This document shows, piece by piece, positions 1 to 6,439 of a stretch of 37,993 bases of DNA. The translations under genes and the position numbers were made by a program. Every line of letters begins with the position of its first letter. Position 1 is the stretch's first letter. Origin of the DNA: an uncultured Aquabacterium sp. Lineage in GTDB: Bacteria; Pseudomonadota; Gammaproteobacteria; Burkholderiales; Burkholderiaceae_C. Under the pieces are notes generated by a model. The model was given only the letters and a program-made list of their open reading frames with translations. It was not told where the DNA came from and ran no database searches. The stretch covers positions 1 through 37,993 of the forward strand of contig NZ_CANBCC010000039.1 in the NCBI RefSeq assembly GCF_947366995.1, read 5' to 3'.

Positions 1-96
1 CCCCGGCCCCTATTCTGTCCCCGAAGCGTGGTGGGTTGTGCGTTGTGGCTGGACCACCCCGCATGGCGCCAGCCCGGAGACTGGCGCAGCCCCCCC

Positions 97-111
97 GCAC
101 CACATCCGTGC
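97..111. promoter_or_regulatory. NtrC-like enhancer site upstream of nirB
   Basis: The sequence reads GCAC, seven bases, GTGC, which is the dyad core of NtrC (NRI) operators. Its centre lies about 110 bases upstream of the start predicted from the sigma54 element at 189-202, a usual distance for an NtrC enhancer. The wider match (CGCACC ... CGTGCA) is imperfect in the inner GG. A second GCAC half site follows at 117-120 with a poor partner. NtrC is known to drive nas/nir operons under nitrogen limitation; use of this site here is inferred. Confidence 0.5.
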
Positions 112-187
112 ATCCCGCACCACGGCGGGCCCCCTTCTCCCGTTCATCCCTCCGCTCATCCCCCCGTTCTCCCAGGGCGAGGCCACC

Positions 188-203
188 CGGCACACATATT
201 GCG
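188..203 (+). promoter_or_regulatory. sigma54 (-24/-12) promoter of nirBD
   Basis: CGGCAC-ACATA-TTGCG matches the RpoN consensus TGGCAC-N5-TTGCW at GGCAC (189-193) and TTGC (199-202) with the exact five-base spacer. The -12 element ends at 202, so transcription should begin near 214, giving a leader of about 125 nt before the nirB ATG at 339. This is the best promoter match in the window by eye. No convincing sigma70 promoter is visible in 1-338. Confidence 0.65.
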
Positions 204-213
204 TAAACCAACC

Positions 214-304
214 GTGTGCCCCCGAGTAGTGACGCTCCCGCACACCCCCATTCGTCTCCGCTAATGACGGCGGACAAGAGTCGGCCCCACCGAGGGTGCC
301 CGCT
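214..304 (+). promoter_or_regulatory. Candidate ANTAR-responsive leader RNA (tandem hexaloops) of nirBD
   Basis: Two successive hairpins end in six-base loops with A at position 1 and G at position 4, the signature of ANTAR-protein RNA targets. P1 has an outer helix 214-219/240-245 (GTGTGC/GCACAC), a C-rich interior loop, an inner helix 224-227/234-237 and the loop AGTGAC at 228-233. P2 has the helix 257-262/269-274 and the loop AATGAC at 263-268. In both, the loop-closing pair is U-G. Downstream, 283-300 can fold as GGCCCC/GGGtGCC, and 270-273 can instead pair with 300-303, which would exclude P2. The U-tract is weak, so the terminator part is uncertain. A NIT-ANTAR protein is encoded at 4002-5312. 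Confidence 0.6.
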
Positions 305-338
305 GCTTATCCCACCTCCACCCGTCGCAGGAGCACGC

Positions 339-2864
339 ATGAAGATCGTCGTCATTGGCCATGGCATGGTTGGCCACAAATTCCTCGAAAGCCTCGCCGA
401 AACCGGCGTGCGCGATGCGCAGGTCACCGTCCTGTGCGAAGAGGTCCGCCCCGCCTACGACCGGGTCCACCTCTCGGCCTACTTCTCGGGCCAGACCGCC
501 GAAGACCTCTCTCTGGTGGAGCCCGGCTTCTTCGAGCGCACCGGCTTCGATCTGCGCCTCGCCTGCCGCGCCGCCAGCATCGACCGCCGCAACCACACCG
601 TCACCACCATCGACGGCGAGGTGCTGCCCTATGACAAGCTGGTGCTCGCCACGGGCTCCAACCCCTTCGTGCCGCCCATTCCCGGCCGCGACCGCCCGCA
701 CTGCTTCGTCTACCGCACCATCGACGATCTCGACAAGATGAAGGCCTCGGGCGCGAAGTCGCAGGTTGGCGTCGTCGTCGGCGGTGGCCTGCTGGGCCTG
801 GAATGCGCCAAGGCGCTGCGCGACATGGGCCTCGAAACCCACGTGGTCGAGTTCGCACCGCGCCTGATGGCCGTGCAGGTCGACGACCACGGTGGCCGCG
901 TGCTGCGCGCCAAGATAGAGGAGCTCGGCGTGCATGTGCACACCAGCCACAGCACCGTGCGCATCGACGATGGCGCCGAGCACCGCCACCGCATGGTGTT
1001 CGAAGACGGCAGCCACCTCGACACCGACATGATCGTGTTCTCGGCCGGCATCCGCCCGCGTGATGAGCTGGCCCGTCAGTGCGTGCTGGCCATCGGCCCG
1101 CGCGGCGGCGTCGTCATCGACGACCACTGCCGCACCAGCGACCGCAACGTCTACGCGATCGGCGAATGCGCCTCGTGGCAGGACCAGACCTTCGGCCTCG
1201 TGGCCCCGGGCTACGACATGGCCCGCGTGGCCGCCCGCCACATCGCGGGCGAGGCCGAGGCCACCTTCACCGGCGCCGACATGAGCACCAAGCTCAAGCT
1301 GATGGGCGTCGACGTGGCCTCGATCGGCGATGCGCACGGCCGCACGCCGGGCTGCCGCTCGTTCCAGTATGTGGACGAGGTCAAGCAGGTCTACAAGAAG
1401 ATCGTGGTGAGCGCCGATGGCAAGAAGCTGCTGGGCGCCGTGCTGGTCGGCAATGCCGATGAATACGGCACGCTGCTGCAGATGGCGCTCAATGGCATCA
1501 CCCTGCCTGCCGAGCCCGAGTTTCTCATCCTGCCCAGCAGCGACGGCAAGGCCAAGCCCGGCCTCGGCCCCGACGCCCTGCCCGACACGGCCCAGATCTG
1601 CTCGTGCAACAGCGTGAGCAAGGGCCAGATCTGCTCGGCCGTGGGCGACGGCGCCACCACCATCGCGCAGCTGAAGTCCTGCACCAAGGCGGGCGCCACC
1701 TGCGGCGGCTGTGTGCCCCTGGTCACCCAGGTGATGAAGGCCGAGATGGCCAAGCGCGGCATGGCGGTCAACAACCACCTGTGCGAGCACTTCCCCTACT
1801 CGCGCCAGGAGCTCTACCACCTGGTGCGCGTCGGCGAGATCCGCTCATTCGATGAGCTTCTGGCTCGCCACGGCAAGGGCCTGGGCTGCGACATCTGCAA
1901 GCCCACCGCGGCCTCCATCTTCGCCTCGGTGTGGAACGAGTTCGTGCTCAAGAAGGACCTGGCCCGCCTGCAGGACAGCAACGACTACTACCTCGGCAAC
2001 ATCCAGAAGGACGGCACCTACAGCGTCGTGCCCCGCATGCCGGGCGGCGAGGTCACGCCCGACGGGCTGATCGCCGTGGGCCAGGTGGCCAAGAAGTACG
2101 GCCTGTACACCAAGGTCACGGGCGGGCAGCGTGTCGACCTGTTCGGCGCCCGCGTGGAACAGCTGCCGCTGATCTGGGAAGAGCTGATTGCCGCCGGCTT
2201 CGAATCCGGCCACGCCTATGGCAAGAGCCTGCGCACCGTGAAGAGCTGCGTCGGCTCGACCTGGTGCCGCTACGGTGTGGGCGACTCGGTGGGCCTGGCC
2301 GTGGAACTGGAGCACCGCTACAAGGGCCTGCGCGCGCCGCACAAGATCAAGTTCGGCGTCTCCGGCTGTACCCGCGAATGCGCCGAAGCCCAGGGCAAGG
2401 ACATCGGCATCATCGCCACCGAGAAGGGCTGGAACCTGTACGTGTGCGGCAACGGCGGCATGAAGCCCCGCCATGCCGAGCTGATCGCGTCCGACCTGAA
2501 CAAGGACGAGCTGGTCCGCCTGATCGACCGCTTCCTGATGTTCTACGTGCGCACCGCCGACCGCCTGCAGCGCACCAGCACCTGGCGCGAAAACCTCGAA
2601 GGGGGCCTGGACTACCTGAAGGACGTGCTGATCAAGGACTCGCTGGGCCTGTGCGCGGAACTCGAAGCGCAGATGCAGCACGTGGTGGACACCTACCAGT
2701 GCGAATGGAAGACCGCGGTGACCGACCCCGAGGTGCGCAAGCGCTTCCGCTCCTTCGTCAACAGCGATGTGCCGGACGAGCGCATCGTGTTCGTCAAGGA
2801 ACGCGGGCAGATCCGCCCGGCCACCGCCGCAGAGCGGGATGGCACCCCCATCACCACCGCCTGA
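339..2864 (+). CDS. nirB: NADH-dependent nitrite reductase large subunit
   Basis: This is the large subunit of cytoplasmic assimilatory nitrite reductase, which reduces nitrite to ammonium with NAD(P)H. At 841 aa it has the usual NirB length. In order it shows an N-terminal FAD/NAD pyridine nucleotide-disulfide oxidoreductase (MKIVVIGHGMVGHKF; second Rossmann motif VVVGGGLLGLE), a BFD-type [2Fe-2S] segment with four cysteines (ICSCNS ... CTKAGATCGGC), and the siroheme/[4Fe-4S] domain with C637-x5-C643 and C677-x3-C681. The ATG at 339 is chosen because CAGGAG at 328-333 sits six bases upstream and the protein then starts exactly at the FAD-binding strand. A longer in-frame extension to 216 would overlap the leader RNA. 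nirD follows after 16 bases. Control by sigma54/NtrC and ANTAR antitermination is inferred from the upstream region. Confidence 0.97.
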   Translation: MKIVVIGHGMVGHKFLESLAETGVRDAQVTVLCEEVRPAYDRVHLSAYFSGQTAEDLSLVEPGFFERTGFDLRLACRAASIDRRNHTVTTIDGEVLPYDKLVLATGSNPFVPPIPGRDRPHCFVYRTIDDLDKMKASGAKSQVGVVVGGGLLGLECAKALRDMGLETHVVEFAPRLMAVQVDDHGGRVLRAKIEELGVHVHTSHSTVRIDDGAEHRHRMVFEDGSHLDTDMIVFSAGIRPRDELARQCVLAIGPRGGVVIDDHCRTSDRNVYAIGECASWQDQTFGLVAPGYDMARVAARHIAGEAEATFTGADMSTKLKLMGVDVASIGDAHGRTPGCRSFQYVDEVKQVYKKIVVSADGKKLLGAVLVGNADEYGTLLQMALNGITLPAEPEFLILPSSDGKAKPGLGPDALPDTAQICSCNSVSKGQICSAVGDGATTIAQLKSCTKAGATCGGCVPLVTQVMKAEMAKRGMAVNNHLCEHFPYSRQELYHLVRVGEIRSFDELLARHGKGLGCDICKPTAASIFASVWNEFVLKKDLARLQDSNDYYLGNIQKDGTYSVVPRMPGGEVTPDGLIAVGQVAKKYGLYTKVTGGQRVDLFGARVEQLPLIWEELIAAGFESGHAYGKSLRTVKSCVGSTWCRYGVGDSVGLAVELEHRYKGLRAPHKIKFGVSGCTRECAEAQGKDIGIIATEKGWNLYVCGNGGMKPRHAELIASDLNKDELVRLIDRFLMFYVRTADRLQRTSTWRENLEGGLDYLKDVLIKDSLGLCAELEAQMQHVVDTYQCEWKTAVTDPEVRKRFRSFVNSDVPDERIVFVKERGQIRPATAAERDGTPITTA

Positions 2865-2880
2865 TCCGCACGAGAACGCC

Positions 2881-3252
2881 ATGCTGACCGACATGATCCA
2901 AGCCCGCCCCGACAACGCCAACGCCAACGCCGCCTGGACGGACGTGTGCGCCGTCGACGACATCCTGCCCGACACCGGCGTGTGCGCCCTTGTCGACAAC
3001 CGCCACATCGCGGTGTTCCGCGTGGGCACCGCCCGCTTCCATGCCATCGACAACGTCGACCCGAAGAACGGGGCCAGTGTGCTGTCGCGCGGGCTGGTGG
3101 GCAACCTGGGCGACCGGGTGGTCGTTGCCTCGCCGCTGTACAAGCACCACTTCGACCTCGAGACCGGCGCCTGCCTCGAAGATCCGGCGCTGTCGGTGCA
3201 GGCCCATGCCGTGCAGGTGGACGCCGGCCGGGTGCGCGTGCGCTGCGCCTGA
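2881..3252 (+). CDS. nirD: Nitrite reductase small subunit
   Basis: This is a 123-aa Rieske-fold protein that partners NirB. The core (VDNRHIAVFRVGTARFHAID ... ASPLYKHHFDLETGACLEDP) matches NirD. As in other NirD proteins, the Cys/His ligands of a true Rieske cluster are absent, so it should not bind [2Fe-2S]. The ATG at 2881 lies 16 bases after the nirB stop and is preceded by a purine-rich ACGAGAA, so the two genes are almost certainly co-transcribed. Members of the family are usually about 105-125 aa, so it is complete. An upstream in-frame methionine inside nirB (2767) would give an unrelated N-terminus and is rejected. Confidence 0.93.
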   Translation: MLTDMIQARPDNANANAAWTDVCAVDDILPDTGVCALVDNRHIAVFRVGTARFHAIDNVDPKNGASVLSRGLVGNLGDRVVVASPLYKHHFDLETGACLEDPALSVQAHAVQVDAGRVRVRCA

Positions 3253-3286
3253 AGCCCGGCGTGTGAGCGTGGGTGTGCGAGCGGGT

Positions 3287-3315
3287 TTGCGGGCGGCATG
3301 GATCCTTCCTACAAT
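3287..3315 (+). promoter_or_regulatory. sigma70-type promoter downstream of nirD
   Basis: TTGCGG (3287-3292) and TACAAT (3310-3315) are separated by exactly 17 bases. The -10 matches 5/6 of TATAAT. The start would fall near 3322, about 200 bases before the Rnk-like gene at 3521, so that gene could be expressed independently of nirBD with a long leader. Confidence 0.5.
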
Positions 3316-3321
3316 GGACTC

Positions 3322-3447
3322 ATGACCGCCTTGCGCCACGCCACTGCACGCTTTCCCGGCCGCCACGCCAGGGTGGGCCGGTGCGCGCGCACGCACGACA
3401 TGCCGACCTTCAGGACGGTGCCCCGGGTCACGGCCGCACATCACTGA
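3322..3447 (+). CDS. Possible 41-codon leaderless small ORF
   Basis: An ATG at 3322 coincides with the start predicted from the promoter at 3287-3315 and opens a 41-codon frame ending TGA at 3445-3447 (MTALRHATARFPGRHARVGR at the N-terminus). It has no ribosome-binding site, is very Arg/His/Ala-rich and resembles nothing recognised. In DNA this GC-rich an open frame of this size is expected by chance, so coding is doubtful. It is listed because it fills the gap between nirD and the Rnk-like gene. Confidence 0.12.
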   Translation: MTALRHATARFPGRHARVGRCARTHDMPTFRTVPRVTAAHH

Positions 3448-3480
3448 GCCCGGCGACCACCCTTCCCCCCTTTGCGCACA

Positions 3481-3519
3481 CGGGTCTCCGGGCATCCCGC
3501 GCGATCCCCGGAGCACCCG
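3481..3519 (+). promoter_or_regulatory. Hairpin sequestering the ribosome-binding site of the Rnk-like gene
   Basis: CGGGT-CTCCGGG (3481-3492) is complementary to CCCGGAG-c-ACCCG (3507-3519), giving a 12-bp GC-rich stem with one bulged C and a 14-base loop. The 3' arm contains the GGAG ribosome-binding site (3510-3513), seven bases before the ATG at 3521. Folding would occlude initiation, so it may act as a translational control element or thermo/ligand switch. Nothing identifies a ligand. Confidence 0.4.
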
Positions 3520-3520
3520 T

Positions 3521-3928
3521 ATGCCGATCCCTGCCTCCCGCGTGGTCACCGAAGTCGACCACAGCCGCCTGTCCGCCCTGCTTGAACGCGCAGCCCCCTG
3601 CCCGCCCGCCACCTGGGCGCAACTGAACGAGGTGCTGGACTTCGCCGACCTCGTCCCGCCGGAAGCCGTTCCGGAGCAGGTCGTCACCATGCGCTCCAGC
3701 GTGGTGCTGCTGGCCCACGAAGACGGCCGCACGCTCAAGGTCACCCTGAGCTACCCGCACGACACCCCACCCGATGGCCTGTCAGTGCTGACGCCTCTGG
3801 GCGCGGCCCTGATCGGTCAGCGCGTGGGCGAAGCGGTGCGCTGGACCGGGCTCGACGGCGTGCCGCGACAGGCCGTCCTGGCGGCCATTCCCTTCCAACC
3901 TGAAGCGGCCGGGCAATTCCACCTCTGA
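3521..3928 (+). CDS. rnk: Rnk-like GreA/GreB C-terminal domain protein
   Basis: The 135-aa protein matches the regulator of nucleoside diphosphate kinase (Rnk) family in length (E. coli Rnk is 136 aa) and layout. It has a short N-terminal helical part (DHSRLSALLERA ... LNEVLDFADLV) and a GreA/GreB-type FKBP-like C-terminal domain (VVTMRSSVVLLAHEDGRTLKVTLSYP; LTPLGAALIGQRVGEAVRW). Rnk proteins bind the RNA polymerase secondary channel region and are reported to influence NDP kinase and polymerase activity; the role here is unproven. The start has GGAG at 3510-3513 inside the hairpin noted above. It sits between nirD and the NIT-ANTAR gene on the same strand, but a promoter at 3287-3315 suggests partly separate expression. 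Confidence 0.8.
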   Translation: MPIPASRVVTEVDHSRLSALLERAAPCPPATWAQLNEVLDFADLVPPEAVPEQVVTMRSSVVLLAHEDGRTLKVTLSYPHDTPPDGLSVLTPLGAALIGQRVGEAVRWTGLDGVPRQAVLAAIPFQPEAAGQFHL

Positions 3929-4001
3929 GGCCCAGGCGGGGCCCCGCAGCGGGCTCAAATTGACGACAATCGGGGCCCGCCTTCCGCGCCCCCGCTGTCC
4001 C

Positions 4002-5312
4002 ATGCCTTTGTCCGTCTCCCAACTCGTCCTGCGCGCCCGTCAACTCGAGATCGAGGCGCTGCGCCAGCTCGCGGGCCGCGTGGATCTGGCCGACATCATC
4101 GGCCGTCTGGTGCATGCACTGCAACGCGAACGGGGCGCCGCCAGCCTCTATCTCGCCTCGGGCGGGCAACGCTTTGGCGCCGAGCGGCTGGCCGCCGTGG
4201 CAGAGGCCCAGCCGGTCGAAGCCACGCTGCGCGAACTGTTCGCAGCCCAGCTCGCTCCGGAGGCTGGCACCTCCGCGCGCAGCCTGTCGCTGATGGCCTG
4301 GGTGATGCTCGACCTCGATGCCCTGCGCGCCCTGCGGGCCGCCATCGAACAGCGGGCGCCCTCGGCCCACGATGTGGTGGCAGCGTACAGCCGGGTCATC
4401 GCCGGGCTGGTCGAGCTCGTGTTTCATCTGGCCGATGCCACCGCCCACCCGGCCATCTCCCGCCTGCTGGTGGCTTACGTACACCTGGTGCAGGGCAAGG
4501 AATCGGCGGGGCAGGAACGCGCCGTGGGCGCCCAGCTGTTCGGCTCGGGCGCCTGCGACGACACCGAGCAGCAGCGCATCGTGCACCTGATCGACGCACA
4601 GGAGCGCAGCCTGCGCGTGTTCGAAGAGTTCGCCGACGGTGCGCTGCGTGCGCAATGGCAGCAGCACCAGCTCACACCCTCCGTGGCCCAGCTGGAACGG
4701 CTGCGCCGCACGCTGTGCACGGCACGTCCCGGGGCCGCGCTGGATACACAGCTCAGCGAAAGCTGGTTCGAGGTCAGCAGCGCCCGCATCACCGACATGG
4801 GGCAGTTGCAGGACGACCTCGTGCGCAGCCTGCGACAGGCCTGTGCCGAGCAGATCGCGCACGCCGAGCAGGCTCTGCAGGATTCGGAAGGCCTGCTGCG
4901 CCACCTCCGTGACAACCCGCCGCCCCACACGCACGCGGTAGACCGCTTTTTCAACGCCCCCGGCCAGCCCGATGCGGCGCCGGTGCTGTCGGCGGTGTCC
5001 GATGCGGCCAGCCCGTCGGGCAGCGCGGCCATGAGCTCACTGGTTGAGCTTTTGCAGACCCAGTCGGCGCGCATGGCCAGCATGGAGGCCGAGCTGGACA
5101 GCGCCCGCCGCGCGCTGCACGAGCGCAAGATCATCGAGCGTGCCAAGGGGGCGCTGATGTCGCGCCTGGGCCTGACCGAAGAGGCGGCCTTCCGCGCGCT
5201 GCAGAAGTCGGCCATGGACCACAACCGCCGTCTGCTCGATGTGGCCGAGGCCACGCTGGCCCTGCCCGACCTGGCCTTTGCCGCCCGACCGGGCACCACG
5301 CACCAGAAGTGA
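4002..5312 (+). CDS. nasR: NIT-ANTAR nitrate/nitrite-responsive transcription antiterminator
   Basis: This 436-aa protein has NasR architecture: an N-terminal NIT sensor domain (about residues 20-270; LVHALQRERGAASLYLASGG, ARITDMGQLQDDLV), a variable linker, a short coiled segment, and a C-terminal ANTAR RNA-binding domain (ERKIIERAKGALMSRLGL, EEAAFRALQKSAMDHNRRL, DVAEATLALP). In known NasR, nitrate or nitrite binding to NIT frees ANTAR to stabilise hexaloop hairpins in leader RNA and prevent termination. Candidate targets lie upstream of nirB (214-304) and nirC (5397-5547), so it likely acts in cis on its own locus. The ATG at 4002 is chosen because the protein then begins just before the conserved helix; the upstream TTG at 3960 adds a non-conserved Arg/Pro tail. 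No strong ribosome-binding site is visible. Confidence 0.88.
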   Translation: MPLSVSQLVLRARQLEIEALRQLAGRVDLADIIGRLVHALQRERGAASLYLASGGQRFGAERLAAVAEAQPVEATLRELFAAQLAPEAGTSARSLSLMAWVMLDLDALRALRAAIEQRAPSAHDVVAAYSRVIAGLVELVFHLADATAHPAISRLLVAYVHLVQGKESAGQERAVGAQLFGSGACDDTEQQRIVHLIDAQERSLRVFEEFADGALRAQWQQHQLTPSVAQLERLRRTLCTARPGAALDTQLSESWFEVSSARITDMGQLQDDLVRSLRQACAEQIAHAEQALQDSEGLLRHLRDNPPPHTHAVDRFFNAPGQPDAAPVLSAVSDAASPSGSAAMSSLVELLQTQSARMASMEAELDSARRALHERKIIERAKGALMSRLGLTEEAAFRALQKSAMDHNRRLLDVAEATLALPDLAFAARPGTTHQK

Positions 5313-5396
5313 TCGCCACCGCCGCTTGACGCACCAGTCCTGGGCAGACCCCCGCCGCGCCATGCACGGAATCGCGGCGAGCGTCACGGCACCATG

Positions 5397-5448
5397 GCGG
5401 CACAGAACCTGCATACACACGGGGCACATCAGGCCAAAGGCGGCCTGA
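5397..5448 (+). promoter_or_regulatory. Candidate ANTAR hexaloop leader upstream of nirC
   Basis: A perfect 7-bp stem, TCAGGCC (5429-5435) with GGCCTGA (5442-5448), closes the six-base loop AAAGGC (5436-5441), which has A1 and G4 as ANTAR target loops do. A weaker partner hairpin lies just upstream: 5397-5400/5409-5412 with a C-C mismatch closing the loop ACAGAA (5402-5407), also A1/G4. The linker is 16 bases. The intrinsic terminator at 5492-5547 follows. The first hairpin is uncertain; the second is clear. Confidence 0.5.
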
Positions 5449-5491
5449 CCTGGCGCCGGCGCACCTGCCCGGCCCACCTCACACGCGGATG

Positions 5492-5547
5492 AAGGCGTCC
5501 CGTCCTGCTCCGGCCTCGCGGCTGTTGCATGGAAGGGACGCCTTTTT
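5492..5547 (+). terminator. Intrinsic terminator/attenuator in the nirC leader
   Basis: AAGGCGTCCC (5492-5501) pairs perfectly with GGGACGCCTT (5535-5544), and the downstream arm runs straight into a five-T stretch (5543-5547). It lies 51 bases before the nirC start and after the ANTAR gene, so it either ends the upstream transcript or acts as an attenuator read through when the NIT-ANTAR protein binds the hexaloop at 5429-5448. The loop is long (33 nt). Confidence 0.7.
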
Positions 5548-5598
5548 CATTGCCTGCGTGTTTCCTGCATCCGATTGCCCTTTCTGGAAGGACGCCCC

Positions 5599-6411
5599 AT
5601 GGCCTACCTCGCTCCCACCGAGTTCGTCACCAAGATGGTCGACGCCGGCGAATCCAAGCTCCTGATGTCCACCCGCGACACGCTGATCCGCGCCTACATG
5701 GCGGGCGCCATCCTGGCCCTCGCGGCGGCCTTCGCCGTCTCGGTGTCGGTCAACACCGGCAACCCGCTGGTGGGCGCCCTGCTCTTCCCGGTCGGCTTCT
5801 GCATGCTCTACCTGCTGGGCTTCGACCTGCTGACCGGTGTGTTCACCCTGGCCCCGCTGGCTGTGCTGGACAAGCGACCGGGCGCCACCTGGGGCGGCGT
5901 GATGCGCAACTGGAGCCTCGTGTTCGCAGGCAACTTTGCGGGCGCCATGACTGTGGCGGTCTTCATGGCCATCATCTTCACCAACGGCTTCACCGAAGCG
6001 CCGAACGCCATCGGCCAGAAGATCGGCCACATCGGCGAAGGCCGCACGGTGGGCTACGCAGCCCACGGCGCCGCCGGCATGCTGACCTTGTTCGTGCGTG
6101 CCGTGATGTGCAACTGGATGGTGTCGACCGGCGTGGTCGCCGCCATGATGTCCACCAGCGTGTCGGGCAAGGTCATCGCGATGTGGATGCCCATCCTCGT
6201 GTTCTTCTACATGGGCTTCGAGCACAGCATCGTCAACATGTACCTCTTCCCCTCGGGCCTGATGCTGGGCGGCAACTTCACCTTCATGGACTACATGATC
6301 TGGAACGAGATCCCGACCGTGCTGGGCAACCTCGTGGGCGGCCTGACCTTTGTGGGCGCCACGCTGTACTCCACCCACTACAAGACGGCGCCGAAGCGCG
6401 TGGCCGCCTGA
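5599..6411 (+). CDS. nirC: Formate/nitrite transporter (FocA/NirC family)
   Basis: This 270-aa inner-membrane channel/transporter of the FNT family is expected to import nitrite here, given its place beside nirBD and a nitrate/nitrite regulator. Six membrane segments are visible. Family motifs include LLFPVGFCMLYLLGFDLLTG, FAGNFAGA, FVRAVMCNWMV and GFEHSIVNMYLFP. The histidine in the last motif is residue 209, the same number as the pore His of E. coli FocA. The ATG at 5599 follows GGAAGG at 5586-5591; the upstream in-frame ATG at 5575 lacks a site. A terminator and hexaloop precede it, suggesting attenuation control. The kinase gene follows 28 bases later, probably co-transcribed. Confidence 0.93.
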   Translation: MAYLAPTEFVTKMVDAGESKLLMSTRDTLIRAYMAGAILALAAAFAVSVSVNTGNPLVGALLFPVGFCMLYLLGFDLLTGVFTLAPLAVLDKRPGATWGGVMRNWSLVFAGNFAGAMTVAVFMAIIFTNGFTEAPNAIGQKIGHIGEGRTVGYAAHGAAGMLTLFVRAVMCNWMVSTGVVAAMMSTSVSGKVIAMWMPILVFFYMGFEHSIVNMYLFPSGLMLGGNFTFMDYMIWNEIPTVLGNLVGGLTFVGATLYSTHYKTAPKRVAA

Positions 6412-6439
6412 AGCGACGGCGAACGGGGTGGCTCATGAA

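Noticed and set aside
66..87. GCGCCAG/CTGGCGC hairpin upstream of nirB as an ANTAR loop or terminator
   Set aside because: The loop has eight bases without A1/G4, there is no T-run, and it lies upstream of the predicted start. It may be the terminator-like tail of a gene outside the window, but that cannot be shown.
189..220. Perfect 7-bp inverted repeat GGCACAC/GTGTGCC around the nirB promoter
   Set aside because: Its left arm is the sigma54 -24 element and its right arm begins at the predicted transcript start, so it would not exist as RNA. The RNA fold GTGTGC/GCACAC at 214-245 explains the right arm better.
261..3299. Long minus-strand open frames opposite nirBD (261-1820 and 1845-3299)
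   Set aside because: They are shadows of the GC-rich nirB/nirD codons, with Arg/His/Val/Ala-rich low-complexity translations and no ribosome-binding site.
5341..5402. GG-N10-GC elements (5342-5355 and 5388-5401) as sigma54 promoters for nirC
   Set aside because: Only the GG and GC dinucleotides and, in the second, GGCAC match; the TTGC half is absent. Such spacing is frequent by chance in GC-rich DNA, and the second would delete the upstream hexaloop from the transcript.
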